From: Anoplolepis gracilipes | Taxonomy: Eukaryota; Arthropoda; Insecta; Hymenoptera; Formicidae | NCBI RefSeq assembly: GCF_047496725.1 | Contig: NC_132978.1 | Coordinates: 4,951,501 to 5,015,500 of the forward strand | Length of the DNA stretch: 64,000 nt | Reading direction: 5' to 3' | Part shown: in pieces, positions 25,167 through 38,099 of the stretch | Layout: every line of letters begins with the position of its first letter | Numbering within the stretch: position 1 is the first letter of the stretch | The notes under the pieces: generated by a model | What the model was told of the DNA's origin: nothing | What the model saw: the letters and a program-made list of their open reading frames with translations, nothing else | Databases searched by the model: none | Program-made: the position numbers and the translations under genes

Positions 25167-26249
25167 AATTAACAAAATATTGTAGAATATTCAAAATAGA
25201 AAAGATTAGTACAATTTTTCGTTTCAACATTCAAGAATAGTTGTTTGTACATAATTGTCGAGTAAAAATATCTGTTATCTCTGTGCAAATATTAGTCATT
25301 CTAACCAAAGAAGTTTTGCGCATTGTTTTTAAATCGTATAATAATAATAAATTAATAAAATAATAATCATTTTTTATAACTGCATTATTTAATGACAAAC
25401 TACTGTGCATATATTAGAAATATATCGTAGTATAATTGATTAATTCATTAATAAATGTATGTATAACCTATGGATTCAACCAGAAATAATGTAACAAGTT
25501 ATATAATGTATAATATGCATACATATATGATTAAAACGTTTTCATTTCTCATAACATAAAATAAACAAACGTGAACGCTTTTCTGACACTGTTTCGTAAT
25601 ACCTTGTGTGTTGGTGGTTTCGTAGTTATTTTATTCCACTTAATCCTCGGATTTCAATCTTTGCGGTTTTTACATTCGACGTTATTGAAATTCATCATGT
25701 ACAAAAATCACTGGTAATGTCAAAATGTTTCGCTGAAGAAAATAACAAAATTTTTCTCTCTTTCTCTCTAACAATAAATATAAAATGTAAATAAAAAATT
25801 ATAAATTGAAGATGTTATTATCTGTTCTCTCAAAGCGTAAAGATATTATTTCGTTCAGCTTCGTTTCTAAAATAAGATGGAAAGAGATATTTTTTAAATT
25901 ATCTTTTTATATATTTTATATAGCTTATGTTATTTTTAACTCATATATATTTTATCCTTAAAATATCTTTTATATATATAATAAATGATTTTCTTTTGAC
26001 ATAGATATATAAAATATAACAATTATTGAATATTAGTAAATATATAATTATATAATAGTAAATATATAATTGAAGTCAAAAGACAATCTGAAAGTAATTT
26101 TCACGTATTTTATTATCGATTTACTTATTCAATTATTTTAAGTTATTTAGTAGTTTTTGTCTAGTATCATCGTAATTCAATCTTACGAGCGACTAGCGTG
26201 AGAAGAGTCCAGAGAAAATTCAATGAATATTTCAATATCTCACATGTAT
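25167..26249. other. AT-rich non-coding stretch
   Basis: No gene or element seen. Confidence 0.5.
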
Positions 26250-26400
26250 ATGTACTTTATGTAATATTGCATGTACATATATATATTACATGTACGTATA
26301 TTTTATGTATATTATATGTATATTATACATATATTATATATGTATATTAGGTATATATTTTACATATATTAAATGTATATTACATATATATATATGTACA
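26250..26400. repeat. Degenerate ATAT/TGTATATTA minisatellite
   Basis: Repeated words TGTATATTATATG, ACATATATT and TACATGTAC over about 150 bp. Confidence 0.75.
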
Positions 26401-26980
26401 TTACATTAAATCGTTGCAATAGAGAGAGACAGAGAGAGAAAGAGAGAGATACATCGTTTATATCAAATGTGAGTAACAATGTTACGCATTCTCTATAAAC
26501 ATTCATTGGATTTACTTGTAATAAAAAGAACATGCATAATAATAATATAACGTTATTGCCTCTTATAATAATCAAGTAATGTAACCTAATTTTTCAGAAA
26601 ATGTGCAGGCGAAATAGGTAAGGAGATAAGCATGAAAATATCATTTTCAAAAGTTTATCCAAGAAACGATGACATTTTGATACAATTCTCATAATGGAGC
26701 AATTTTTGCTCTTTTTCCATGCCATTTCTGTGTTCTTTAAAATCCATAGACAAGTATTAATGACATCACGTGGTGATATGCAAAAGGTTTTATAAAAAAC
26801 CCGATGAAAAATTATTTGAGAATATCGGGTGCAAAAAAAAAAAAATAATAAATTATTAACGTCGATATATTTTTCGAGAAACTTATGCTTTAATATAATA
26901 ATCTTAAAATGATTATTTATTATGAAGCTTTATTGAATTTGTAATGTCAGGTTTTAACGCAACACGTATATAATAGAACA

Positions 26981-27196
26981 ATGAAATTGAACGAAACCGA
27001 GAGAAATGCGAGTAAGTTAATCGTACACGAAGAATACTATTACGGTGGAAGGTTATTACTTTTACAACTTGAAAATCCACAGACAACTGAGTTCGAGATT
27101 AATAAATATCGTAAAAAGCTTTGTGAAAAGTGTAAAAAAGTTGAAATAGATATAGATATAAATTATTCATGTTTGCACAGACTCGTTAAAAATTAA
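26981..27196 (+). CDS. Unrecognised small open frame of 71 codons (tentative)
   Basis: ATG at 26981. The product is hydrophilic and compositionally protein-like (EEYYYGG, LQLENPQTTEFEI, a C-x-x-C at LCEKCKK). There is no signal peptide, membrane segment or known domain. A good plus-strand donor (GCGA/GTAAGT) lies 30 nt into the frame, so the start could instead be the end of an exon. The isolated setting argues for caution. Confidence 0.25.
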   Translation: MKLNETERNASKLIVHEEYYYGGRLLLLQLENPQTTEFEINKYRKKLCEKCKKVEIDIDINYSCLHRLVKN

Positions 27197-27734
27197 ATAT
27201 AAATAAAATAAAAAAATAATATATTTGTGAGTCAGTACAGAACTTTGGATGCGTATGTTTATTTTAACCGAATTGTAATATCAATAAAAATATAGAATAA
27301 ATTATTAATATATAAAAATTTATTATATACCTTCTTTGTAATATATATTTATATACATATAATTATATAAAAATAAAAATGTTTAAACAAACAATACGTT
27401 AAATATTAGTTAATCGCAATTATTAATATACCACGCAATTCATAATTTTGTATTTCCTTTTCGCTTCATATTCTTGGAAAAATATTACGTTAAACGTAAT
27501 ACCTAACCGACCGGTTTACGAGCGCGTCTTCAATATAAATTTCTAGTCTTATACGAAAGACTACATGAAAGTGCTTGCAAAAAGATATTAATCGTCTGCA
27601 AAGATGTATATAAATACAAGATGTACAAAAATAACTTCTCAAAAAATCTAATGTCTCCTGAAAATGGCAAACAGGAGTCAATTTAAGGAACTTCTGATTA
27701 AGGATATTCTCTAATCAAAGATAGTAAAATACGT

Positions 27735-28055
27735 ATGTATGCCCGCCTCTTCATATATATCGACGAGTCGTATTTTCCTTCTTATCTTCTCGCTATCGCA
27801 TTCAGTCTAATTTCCTTGCATCCATCCCTGTCATTTAGCCTCGAGCCAACATTTTCCAGTTCTGCAGAAGTGGAAGCCATCGTTTGGCAAACAGTAACTT
27901 GCCCGATAAAAATAACCCGGTCACGGTCGTCGCGCCTTGACGAAAACTGCCTTCGACAATTTACGAAGGCGAATTTAAGAAGTTTCAGCGAGGAATCTGG
28001 AAAAATATTGACCCGCATTCGTTGTCGTAGGAAACTAGGAATTTTCTGTCAGTAA
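27735..28055 (+). CDS. Unrecognised open frame of 106 codons in a GC-richer patch (doubtful)
   Basis: The longest non-repeat ATG frame in the window, with a hydrophobic N-terminal third and a basic Arg-rich C-terminal half. The opposite strand is open for 78 codons over the same bases, which weakens the case. No motif is recognised. It may be a conserved regulatory patch or untranslated exon. Confidence 0.2.
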   Translation: MYARLFIYIDESYFPSYLLAIAFSLISLHPSLSFSLEPTFSSSAEVEAIVWQTVTCPIKITRSRSSRLDENCLRQFTKANLRSFSEESGKILTRIRCRRKLGIFCQ

Positions 28056-28059
28056 CGTC

Positions 28060-31000
28060 ATATCGACAAATTATATCCGACGGATCTGTCATTCTTGTCA
28101 TTCTTGTTGAAACTTAGCCTACGCATTTTCAGTGTATATTGAGATAAAATAATATTTTTATATATCCATATATTATATTCTTCCACTTTATATTTTTTCC
28201 GAGGAATTTGAATGTATACAAAATATGCAATATTTCACAAGTCTGAAAAATAAAATGTACGATAAATATAATTGAATAATTACAGTTTTCAACCGGATAA
28301 AATTAATGTTTTCTTTTCCTGTATTTTTCTATATTTTTCTGCAATATTTTTTATAATGCAACGTCGCGCGAATATCATTGTTTTTAAATATTATTTCTTT
28401 CATCACTTCAAAATTATCAGAAAAACTGGATATCGCACTGAACCATACCCTTTAGGATTGTCTCTTAAGCGGTAATCGTTCAAACATTCTTTTTTGTCCG
28501 AGATGTTACTTGACGTTTTTATAAGCTGACGTTAAATCGATACTAGAAAGCCTTTAACGTCGGAAGTGCCTATTTTGCAATAGCTCTCTTGCATTTCTAC
28601 GTAATGTTCACCTCTTAAGACGAGACGGAATGTACATAAGTGCAATTTCAATATGCTTTCAATATGTTACAGATTTATTATCCTGTGCAATATAATGTTA
28701 TTATAAATCTGTCTGTTGAAATTTCGGAATTTTATGTCGTGAACAATTTTGTCGTCGATGAAGTGCCAAAATCGACGTATACAATTATTGCAATCACCCA
28801 ATCATACATTTAACAGCAACAGCTGTTCCTGTATAAATTTCCATTGTCTTGCGACATATTTATTCTGTCAGAGTCTTCACACATTTGTTTAATACGTAAC
28901 GACGCCCAGCGGAAAGAATGATCTTCATTGACAGTTTATATTGTCCAAGTAAACATCTGAAGCATTCACGCTCACTCCCCCACCACGTTTCACCCTACAT
29001 CCTAGACCCTAAATTGCTCACCCTAAATTTTGGCGCTGAATCTCCTCATCGATTCGTTTAGCATATTCATAATCTATTTATTAATATATTCATTAATCAA
29101 CAGTTTGGACTAAAGGGGAGAAATTTAAAATTTGACACATTTTTGAAAGTTTTGGAATCGATAGTCGCTGCAAGAATCCCTCGTGAAGGCGAGAGGCGCA
29201 CTCGCCAATAGTATAGTCACTATCAAAGAATAAAAATCGGAAAAAATTACATTTCTCAACCAATGTACTGTTTAATATATATCTTTCTAACTATTTCTGA
29301 GAAACTTGTAACATGTAGTCGTACATCATTCGCTAAAGAACTTTGCTACTTCGCAACTTTGACTTCCATGTTATGCACGCGAGCTCTTATTAGCCAAACC
29401 GCCTTAGCCATAAGGCCATCAATAAGTCCGTTACATTCTAGCTACTCGCCGATTACAAATTAATCTTAACTCGCAGAATAATCAGTGTACTTCATTCAGA
29501 AACTTATCGGGCTTTTGATAGGTTTCATAAAGCTCGCCAGTATATTTCATTCGCTCGGACTTCCTTAACTTGTCTAAATTAAGTTACTTTGGTAAATCAC
29601 ACACGTGTGTCATTAAATTTATAAAAACAAAATATCTCGTGAATAACAACAGTTCCTCCCTAATAAATTCTAATCACCAAGAGTGCATAAAAACGTGATA
29701 AGTAATTAATTGCGCATTGAAATTTTTATCGCATTATTTACATCGTAAAGTAACGATTCTATGAAGTAAATACGAGAATTTTCTACGAAATATTTACTGT
29801 CAAGAAGTATATATTTTTCAGAGATGTAAATATCTGGTGAATACGCGGTTCGTCAAACATTACTGATTCAATCTTTAAAATGATTTATGAGGTGGTCGTA
29901 AAAAAGTGATTTAGTGATGCCAATCATTGGATACCTAACTTAACATCGCTGTAACAATAAATAATAAAGCATTATTATATTATTTCTTTGTATAATACTG
30001 ATAAAAATTTTTTAAATTTTATTAATTAAATAATCAAAAGAATAAGATAAACAATAAATTCTAATAGCCTTCTTATCGTAAAGTAATTTTAAACAATATA
30101 TATTCAAAGATACTTACTATAAACTTATATATTTTCTACTTCCCGGAAAATTAAAAATATTTGTATTTATACTGTTGAATTTTATTTTTTATTGCTATAT
30201 AATGCACGTCGGCAGTTTAAGTGAAAAAAATTATAAAAAAATATAAATTTTCTTGATACCTTGATTCTCTTACATTATCGTTTCTGCCTTTGTTAGGAAT
30301 GTCTTTTTAGAGAACCTCTCTCATTTATACTTTAAAAGCGTTTCATTGAAAATAAAGGATCAATTAATTGAATCGGTTTTAATTAATCTTCTCTGTAACG
30401 GAGACAATGGATATGAAAATGTTAGTAATATGTCTGTATGTGACATTTAATCTATGAATAATGTATCTGTAACAAAAAAAAAAATATCTTTTAAGCTATG
30501 ACTAATTTCATTAAAGAGACTTCTGTTTAATGTATTCAATCCTCCGCTTTAAGTGTCAAATATAAAGCGAGCAACGATTAATCTGATTTGATGCAGTCAA
30601 GTCTGATTTGTATAGTAAGTAGTCTGAGATAATAAAATCACGATTTATAAATCTCTTCCTTCCTATTTGACTGGTAAAGTAATATTGAAAGATTCGAGTT
30701 AACATAAGTTTCTTTTTATGTTATAGTCGTTGAGTTTTTAAAAATCTTATTTAACAGAAATTCTATCAAATTTCAATAATGTAAACTATAAATAAATATT
30801 GCGATCTAAAATGAATCTGTCAAACATTAATAAAAAAAAAATATATGCATTTTACAGAAGCGTTATAGATGCATTTTTACTAAACTGCTTAATTTTATTT
30901 ATTCGTATTTACTTTATCATTGCAATTATAAAGTTAATTTATTATCGTATTTCAGCCGTTAATCAACATAACATGTGGAATATTGCTACAATAAAACTGT

Positions 31001-32640
31001 AATTATAAAATTATCACAATGTTTCTGAGAAAATCATGTTCAGGTTAATGATATTATTTTAAAAATTACATTAGAGAGACGATAACTGTTAAAGACAATC
31101 ATTCCATTGTGCCTGTTAGCATAACAGAGTTTTCAAATATCTAGGAAAAAAAAATAAAAGAAACATAAAAATCCATTTTTACCTTTAATATAACAATGCA
31201 ATTATTTTAATAGATTGATAAAGAATATTAAGAAATTAAAAATTTAAAGTTATAAAATTAATAATTATAGGTATTCTCTAAATCAAAATTTAATAAATAA
31301 AATTTCAGCTATTCTATGAAAAATATACATATATATTTTTACATGTATGTATGTACATTTATAAATATACATATATTTATACGTACGTTTATTTTTTATA
31401 GAATAGTTAAAAATATTTTTTGTTAAATTATATAACTTGATAACTTGATAATATAAATACATATAATTGTAAAATAATTTAAAAAATAATTAAAAAATAA
31501 TTTAAATAATTTAAAAAATAAGCTTTTAAATAAATTATGAAAAACTTGATAATATATGCAGATTAAGGAATATAATATCGATGCGCGATAAAAAGATATA
31601 TAAATCTATAATAAAAAATATGTTTGTTCGTTTATTCTTCAATTTGTACTATCAATTATTTTTTAACTAGTTTATTGGAAAACTTTAATTTTCTAATTTT
31701 ATATATACATATATATAGAGCGTTTAATTTCCAATCCAATCTAAATCCAATACTATTTCTTTCTAATATTACTTATAATTAAATTTGTAATACAAATTGT
31801 ATAAACAAGTCAGAAACGATGATTATAGCAGTCTGTTTATATATTTGCTGTAAACAATAGGTTAAGTATATATGCATGTACAAACTGTAATGCGCTTACC
31901 GAAGCTTTATGGAAATGTGATTTAATGTCATTGTCTTGATTTGTGCGCTGCAATGATAATTCAACCAGATTATCAAAGCCACTTTCTTGTTAGAATGGTT
32001 TACATCTATCAAGATAGAATCGGCGGGAAACCAATCTCGAATTACATTCAATACATCTTAATAATTATAAACGTTAATATTAGCTATATGAGTGTATCGC
32101 CCTTTAGTGATACATAAATTGTAACAATTTCATGCAATATAATGAAAATTTATTTAATAGCCTCTGTATAAAGAATGCACAAACAACATCGAATAATTTC
32201 ATTTTAAAAATGTATCAGTGATGTTATTTATTACAACATATACATAAATATATCTGTGTGTGTTGAAAGAGAGAAGTACGAGTCTCTGCAAGAATATTTT
32301 AACGGTGCAACGAACACTGTTTTCTAGAAAAATAGCAAATTAAATGCTATTCTAGTAATAAAAGATAGAAAGAGTCTGAAAAAGAGACGTGTAATATGGT
32401 CAAATGTAAATATAATTAGTTATAGAAAGATCTAATTACAAATGTAATTTTTTTATAATTATATCACTCTAACTTTCAAATTTAATTATATATGATTTTA
32501 TGTAATTACGTAATATTTTTTTCGAGAGATTATTTTCAGATTGATAGAACTCTCTTTTTTTACATACGAATTTTTAGAGTGACCAAAAATTGATATTTTA
32601 TAAATTTCTACTTCTTGTTTATTTTTCTTTTCTATTGTAA
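28060..32640. other. AT-rich non-coding stretch with scattered CpG-richer patches
   Basis: 28880-29470 is moderately GC-richer and has a 66-codon plus-strand frame with no features. No splice-supported exon or element could be defined. Confidence 0.45.
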
Positions 32641-32696
32641 TGGATGTTCTTCAAATAATAACGATGTATTCGAAAACGCAAATAAAGACTCTTGAG

Positions 32697-32697
<1 letters not shown>

Positions 32698-32743
<46 letters not shown>
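32698..32743. repeat. (TC)n microsatellite
   Basis: Uninterrupted TC run of about 46 bp at the edge of a GC-richer patch (32740-33010). Confidence 0.95.
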
Positions 32744-32746
<3 letters not shown>

Positions 32747-32902
32747 GGTCTCTTTGGTTTGAACTGTGATATGAAGTGCGGTCAAATCAAAGGTAATGTT
32801 GCGCGTCCGGATGGTTTCGATCGAGCTGCACATAGGACAACCTACATCCGAAGCGGTGGCAATTTCTACTAAAGCACACGCTGATCAACGCGGAATCGAG
32901 AT

Positions 32903-32994
32903 GTTATTTCATATTGTTTGTCAATGCCTCGCTGTCACTTCTGATGGTAGTAACGTGATGCTTATCCAGCTTTGACAAACAATATGAATCCAAC
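32903..32994 (+). ncRNA. Hairpin resembling a microRNA precursor
   Basis: A perfect 15-bp stem (CATATTGTTTGTCAA at 32910-32924, complement at 32972-32986) extends outward by T-A, T-A, a small internal loop and GTT/AAC, and inward by GC/GC, an internal loop and a 7-bp stem (GC-GTCAC with GTGATGC) around a loop of about 16 nt. Total about 92 nt, the size and bulged shape expected of an insect pre-miRNA. Neither arm matches a microRNA I know. Strand is uncertain because both transcripts would fold. A short inverted-repeat mobile element is the alternative, but I see no target-site duplication. Confidence 0.4.
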
Positions 32995-35339
32995 AAACCG
33001 ATTGCCACATCTCGCTACATGTCAAACCTCTTGACGCAAAGAAAACATGTATACTTCATTCCTTTCATTCTTCTCTTTTTAAACTTGTAAATAAATGTAT
33101 AAATATTTCACATCGTATTTTTATTAACAATGTTATCGATAACGCGATAGCGCAAGCGTATTGAAAATGTACAATAAACGAAAATATTATTAACATAAGA
33201 GAGAGATAAAAAAAGAGATAAAATTTTGTATTAAAAAATTATTCTAATAAAAGAAAATGAATAGATTTCACGAACTGTAGTTGTATTGTATCATTCATGC
33301 ACATCGATATTATATAAACATGGTACAAATAAAATTGATAAACTTTTGTAGAATCTTACAAGAGATGATACAAAAAATTATTTTTTTACGGTATCAGTCT
33401 ATGTATGCTTTAGCATACGAGGTTTATGTTCGTAAAGTACAAAAATTTATTTCTTATTTTCTGCCCAATGAAAAATTGTTCACACTATTCAATTTAAAAT
33501 AAATAAGCTTGATTTTGTATTAACATTTTATCTTATTAAAAAGTACATTCATGCAATCATTATTTCTTTTATTGAATTATAACTTAGCTTGTGAAAACAA
33601 AAACCGATGTATCATATTTTTAAACACATAATATTTTATATACGCCAATATTTACGTGACAGCTGTGCTGAAAATAATATACAATTATGCGCAATATACA
33701 ATTATATAAGAGAAGTAAACAAGTTACGTTTTCCATAATTTGGTGTCAAAGCAAAATGTGCAACTCAATAATATTGTTGTCTTTGTTTCAAATAATGTAC
33801 GAAATTTATATCGTGCAATATTTTTTTAAATCTTTCTGACAACATAGTCATATTTAATAACCTGTGTCATACAGTGGAGACAAGATGAAAAAGGATTACA
33901 AAATACAATGTAATCATATATAATATAATCATAAACCGTAAAAATATGTAATATACTATAATAAAAAAAGCTTATAGAAATATGATATTATATTACAGAA
34001 TAAGAAAACGCCATGTTATTAGAGACAAAACATTCTGGAATGTGTGTGAACAGCAAATCTTCAACAAGAGTTATAAATCAAAAGTTGCAGTAACATTTCC
34101 ATGGCACATATATAAAAATAACAAAAAAAAACTATTCTATTTATATTAAAAAACTGTAGTTTTTAAATAAAAAAATTACATTTTCTCTTACATGCAAGAT
34201 TTCAACTTTGTGATTTTACGATTGAAATTTCACAAAGGCTAATGATACGGATAAAAATCTAATATGGAATTTTCATAATACAAAGTCGGATCAAACTTTC
34301 AACTGCAAACACCTTGAATAAATCGTGTGACCTCATTTCCGAGATTTCTAGATGCCACTTGCTGCATTTTTTTCTAAAAATTTCTTAAATTTTTAAACCT
34401 TTTAAATTCTTCTTAAATTTCTTTATCATAATTAAAGCATATATATGTACATTCAATTTCTCGTTATTTAGCTTTATGTTTATATAAAGTGATATTGATA
34501 TCTCATTATTATTATAAGAATAATAATAGAATATTTTTATTATTATTACATATTAGCAAGTTAATATCGTTGAACTGAAAGTTTAAGAACAGATTGCAAT
34601 GAGATTGTAATGAGATTGCAGAGTACTCTGTCATTAATAACGTGTTAGTAGTTAAACACAAGATAATAAACTTTGATATGTTTCTGCTAACTTTAATATG
34701 TTTACTACTACAACTCAAAGATAAACTTGTATTACACGTCACGTTTGCATGCCAGTTTAACTCTTCTAATACCACGGGGTCACCAGCAAGATCCTAAGTC
34801 ACTTATCGTAATGCAATTTTCTTTTTGTTTTTTGTCGCTTTCTATTTTATATTCTTACATCTTCAATTTACTTTCTAAGGACTAGATCGCACAAGAATAT
34901 TAAATGTTGATAGAGTCACCTGGGTAGTATTTAATCCAGTAACAAAATGCAGGAACAAAAATTTCGTGATGAGATTACAAATATCTCTGCAATATACATT
35001 TCACGCTAAATTTACGAAATTCCTTTTTAGACAATGCGACATATAATACAAACAAAATAATTATATCTCCTGTCGAAATTATACATATATTTATTTTAAT
35101 ATTTAAAAGTTATAGAATACCTAATATTAAAATATATATATATGTAGTTTTATATTTTATTTATATATTTATATTTTTATTATTAGAATAGAAAATTCAT
35201 ATAATTTTTCTCAGAAATCTATATATATATCTCTATATATTTGTAAACTTTTATTAAAAATTACAATTATTTGAAATTATTTTATTTTAAAAAAACAAAT
35301 TAATTTTTTTCTGTTACAATTTTTGCACATATCTTTTAC
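32995..35339. other. AT-rich non-coding stretch
   Basis: No supported gene; open frames of up to 87 codons lack features. Confidence 0.5.
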
Positions 35340-35378
35340 AAATAAATAAATAAACAAATAAATAAATAAATAAATAAA

Positions 35379-35410
<32 letters not shown>

Positions 35411-35414
35411 TAAG

Positions 35415-35449
<35 letters not shown>

Positions 35450-35452
35450 ATA

Positions 35453-35483
<31 letters not shown>

Positions 35484-35486
35484 ATA

Positions 35487-35521
<35 letters not shown>

Positions 35522-35524
35522 ATA

Positions 35525-35567
<43 letters not shown>

Positions 35568-35570
35568 ATA

Positions 35571-35605
<35 letters not shown>

Positions 35606-35668
35606 ATATAAATAAATAAATAAATAAATAAATAAATATAAATAAATAAATAAATAAATAAATAAATA

Positions 35669-35707
<39 letters not shown>

Positions 35708-35710
35708 ATA

Positions 35711-35741
<31 letters not shown>

Positions 35742-35778
35742 GTAAGTAAATAAATAAATAAATAAATAAATAAGTAAG

Positions 35779-35833
<55 letters not shown>

Positions 35834-36030
35834 GTAAGTAAATAAATAAATAAATAAATAAATAAGTAAGTAAGTAAGTAAATAAATAAATAAATAAATA
35901 AGTAAGTAAGTAAATAAATAAATAAATAAATAAGTAAGTAAGTAAGTAAATAAATAAATAAATAAATAAATAAGTAAGTAAGTAAATAAATAAATAAATA
36001 AGTAAATAAATAAATAAATAAATAAATAAG

Positions 36031-36073
<43 letters not shown>

Positions 36074-36074
36074 G

Positions 36075-36105
<31 letters not shown>

Positions 36106-36106
36106 G

Positions 36107-36149
<43 letters not shown>

Positions 36150-36150
36150 G

Positions 36151-36181
<31 letters not shown>

Positions 36182-36242
36182 GTAAATAAATAAATAAGTA
36201 AATAAATAAATAAGTAAATAAATAAATAAATACATAAATACA

Positions 36243-36325
<83 letters not shown>

Positions 36326-36330
36326 ATATA
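35340..36330. repeat. Giant (AAAT)n tetranucleotide array, ~1 kb
   Basis: Almost pure TAAA units with TAAG variants and occasional 2-bp TA insertions. The repeat has no stop codon in any minus-strand frame, so it reads as a 366-codon (Ile-Tyr-Leu-Phe)n ORF, which is not a protein gene. Confidence 0.99.
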
Positions 36331-36450
36331 TATATACTTTTTTTTCAAGTTTCTTTTAAACATAAAACAAAATTTAAGCATGCAATATCTCACGAGGATT
36401 TTTTTCAATCTCATTATAGTTTCTTTTCAAAATTATGCTAAATATTATAG

Positions 36451-36897
36451 AACTTGTTGTGCAATTTAAAAAAGTCATCAAGGGATAGAAGAACAATTAA
36501 AACTCTCTCTAATAAGAATCACAAGAAAATTATAGGTATCGCAAACGGTGATAGAAACTATTCGTTCTAATATCAATATCTCTAGTCTGTCGAAACTTTC
36601 TGGTTGACATAGATGACAGGCGCCAAATAGTACTCGTTGCAACAAGCTTGAAAGCATCTCTACTTTCCCCTCCTCTTGTGCCACCTAAAGTTGCTTAACA
36701 TTAACCTAGTTACCGATATTGTACCTAGAAGCATTGTCTATAATAGGTCCTTTTCATTCCACGTGTACTAGCGCAGATTCAGAAATGAATTAACATGCTC
36801 AATTAATTAGCAAAATCGCTAATGATGCATATTTATACATATATCATTGTTTTGAATAAAATAAAAAATTTGTCAAATTGCGATTACAGTTAATTGA
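36451..36897. repeat. Dispersed duplication, copy A
   Basis: About 450 bp recognisably homologous, in the same orientation, to 37651-38097 (shared words TTGTTGTGCAATT, GCATCT/GCATAT near AGCTTGAAAG-type sequence, TTTGTCAA..TGCGATTA). A 68-codon minus-strand frame is open in this copy but broken in the other. Confidence 0.7.
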
Positions 36898-37650
36898 CGT
36901 TTAAAAATAAAAATTGTTTCAAATTCTCTCTCTTTCTCTCTATCTTGTTTTTTAGAACCTAAAGGAATAATATATATGTTATATAATAATTGACTAACTA
37001 AGTTGCTCAGTAGAATTTTCGTTTAATAAAATAGATACAATCTGAATCTGATTACTCTGAATGGCGCACCGCGAAATAAAGCGTGATAAAGATAAATCCT
37101 ACTGACAATAATCTTGAATTCGGTTCCTAATTCGGTTTAATTATTCCAGATAAATATATATCTGATTAAAAGAGTTTATACGTCTTATATCTACCATATA
37201 AGACATGGATGAACTCTCGAATAATGGAATTAAATACCAAATAATATTTATTATTTTTATTTATACCAACTGCATACTCATCAAATAAATGTAATTTCTT
37301 ATATATGTAGATGTAAATACATAAAATCATAGTTGCAATTTTCTTACAGTAACTACTAGTTTTGATAAGTATATATTATAATTGTGCAAATAGATATAAT
37401 AAATAATTTCTTTTAATACAGATAAATAATTCTCATAAACTCTGCTTACAAAAATCTGTAATTTATGTATCTATATTTTTTGTGTTGCCAAAAAATTACA
37501 TTTCTATTATTATGTCGATTGTTATAAAAATAACAGAATTGATAATAATAATGGTAATACCAATTTGCCTGTTTTTGGGTAAACATGCAATTCTCTAAAA
37601 ATAAATCCATATTTATTTGATTGATGAATTTGCATCAACTATTGTAAAAA

Positions 37651-38097
37651 AATGTGTTGTGCAATTCAAAGAGGCGAAAGATTGAACAATCAAAACTCTC
37701 GTAATAACGGTCGCAAAAAAATTGCAACGTATCATAGCGATGAACTATTCATTCGAACATCAATGTCTCTGGTCTACTGAAATTTTCTGATGATAGGTGC
37801 CAAACAGTGCTCATGCAACAGATTTGAAAGCATATCTATTTCCTCATTTTTCGAAATTAATTAATGTAATAATTGATATTGATATTGTTTATAGTTTATA
37901 ATAAGTTCTGACACTTTATAATAATTTTTTTTCTGTTTTACATGTATTTGTTCGACAGGCAATATCCAAAAATAAATGCTTCTGTTATCTTAACAAGTTA
38001 TTGAAAAATTCGCTATTCTCAAATATGATACATTTTTATGTTTATATTGTCTCGAATGAACTAAAGAATTTGTCAACCTGCGATTAGAATCGAAGCG
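37651..38097. repeat. Dispersed duplication, copy B
   Basis: Same orientation as copy A with offset about 1200 bp. Diverged by many substitutions and small indels, so the duplication is old. Probably an unclassified interspersed repeat family. Confidence 0.7.
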
Positions 38098-38099
38098 TT

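Noticed and set aside
35314..36414. 366- and 299-codon minus-strand frames rich in Ile, Tyr, Leu and Phe
   Set aside because: They are the translation of the (AAAT)n array, which has no stop codon in any frame; not a gene.
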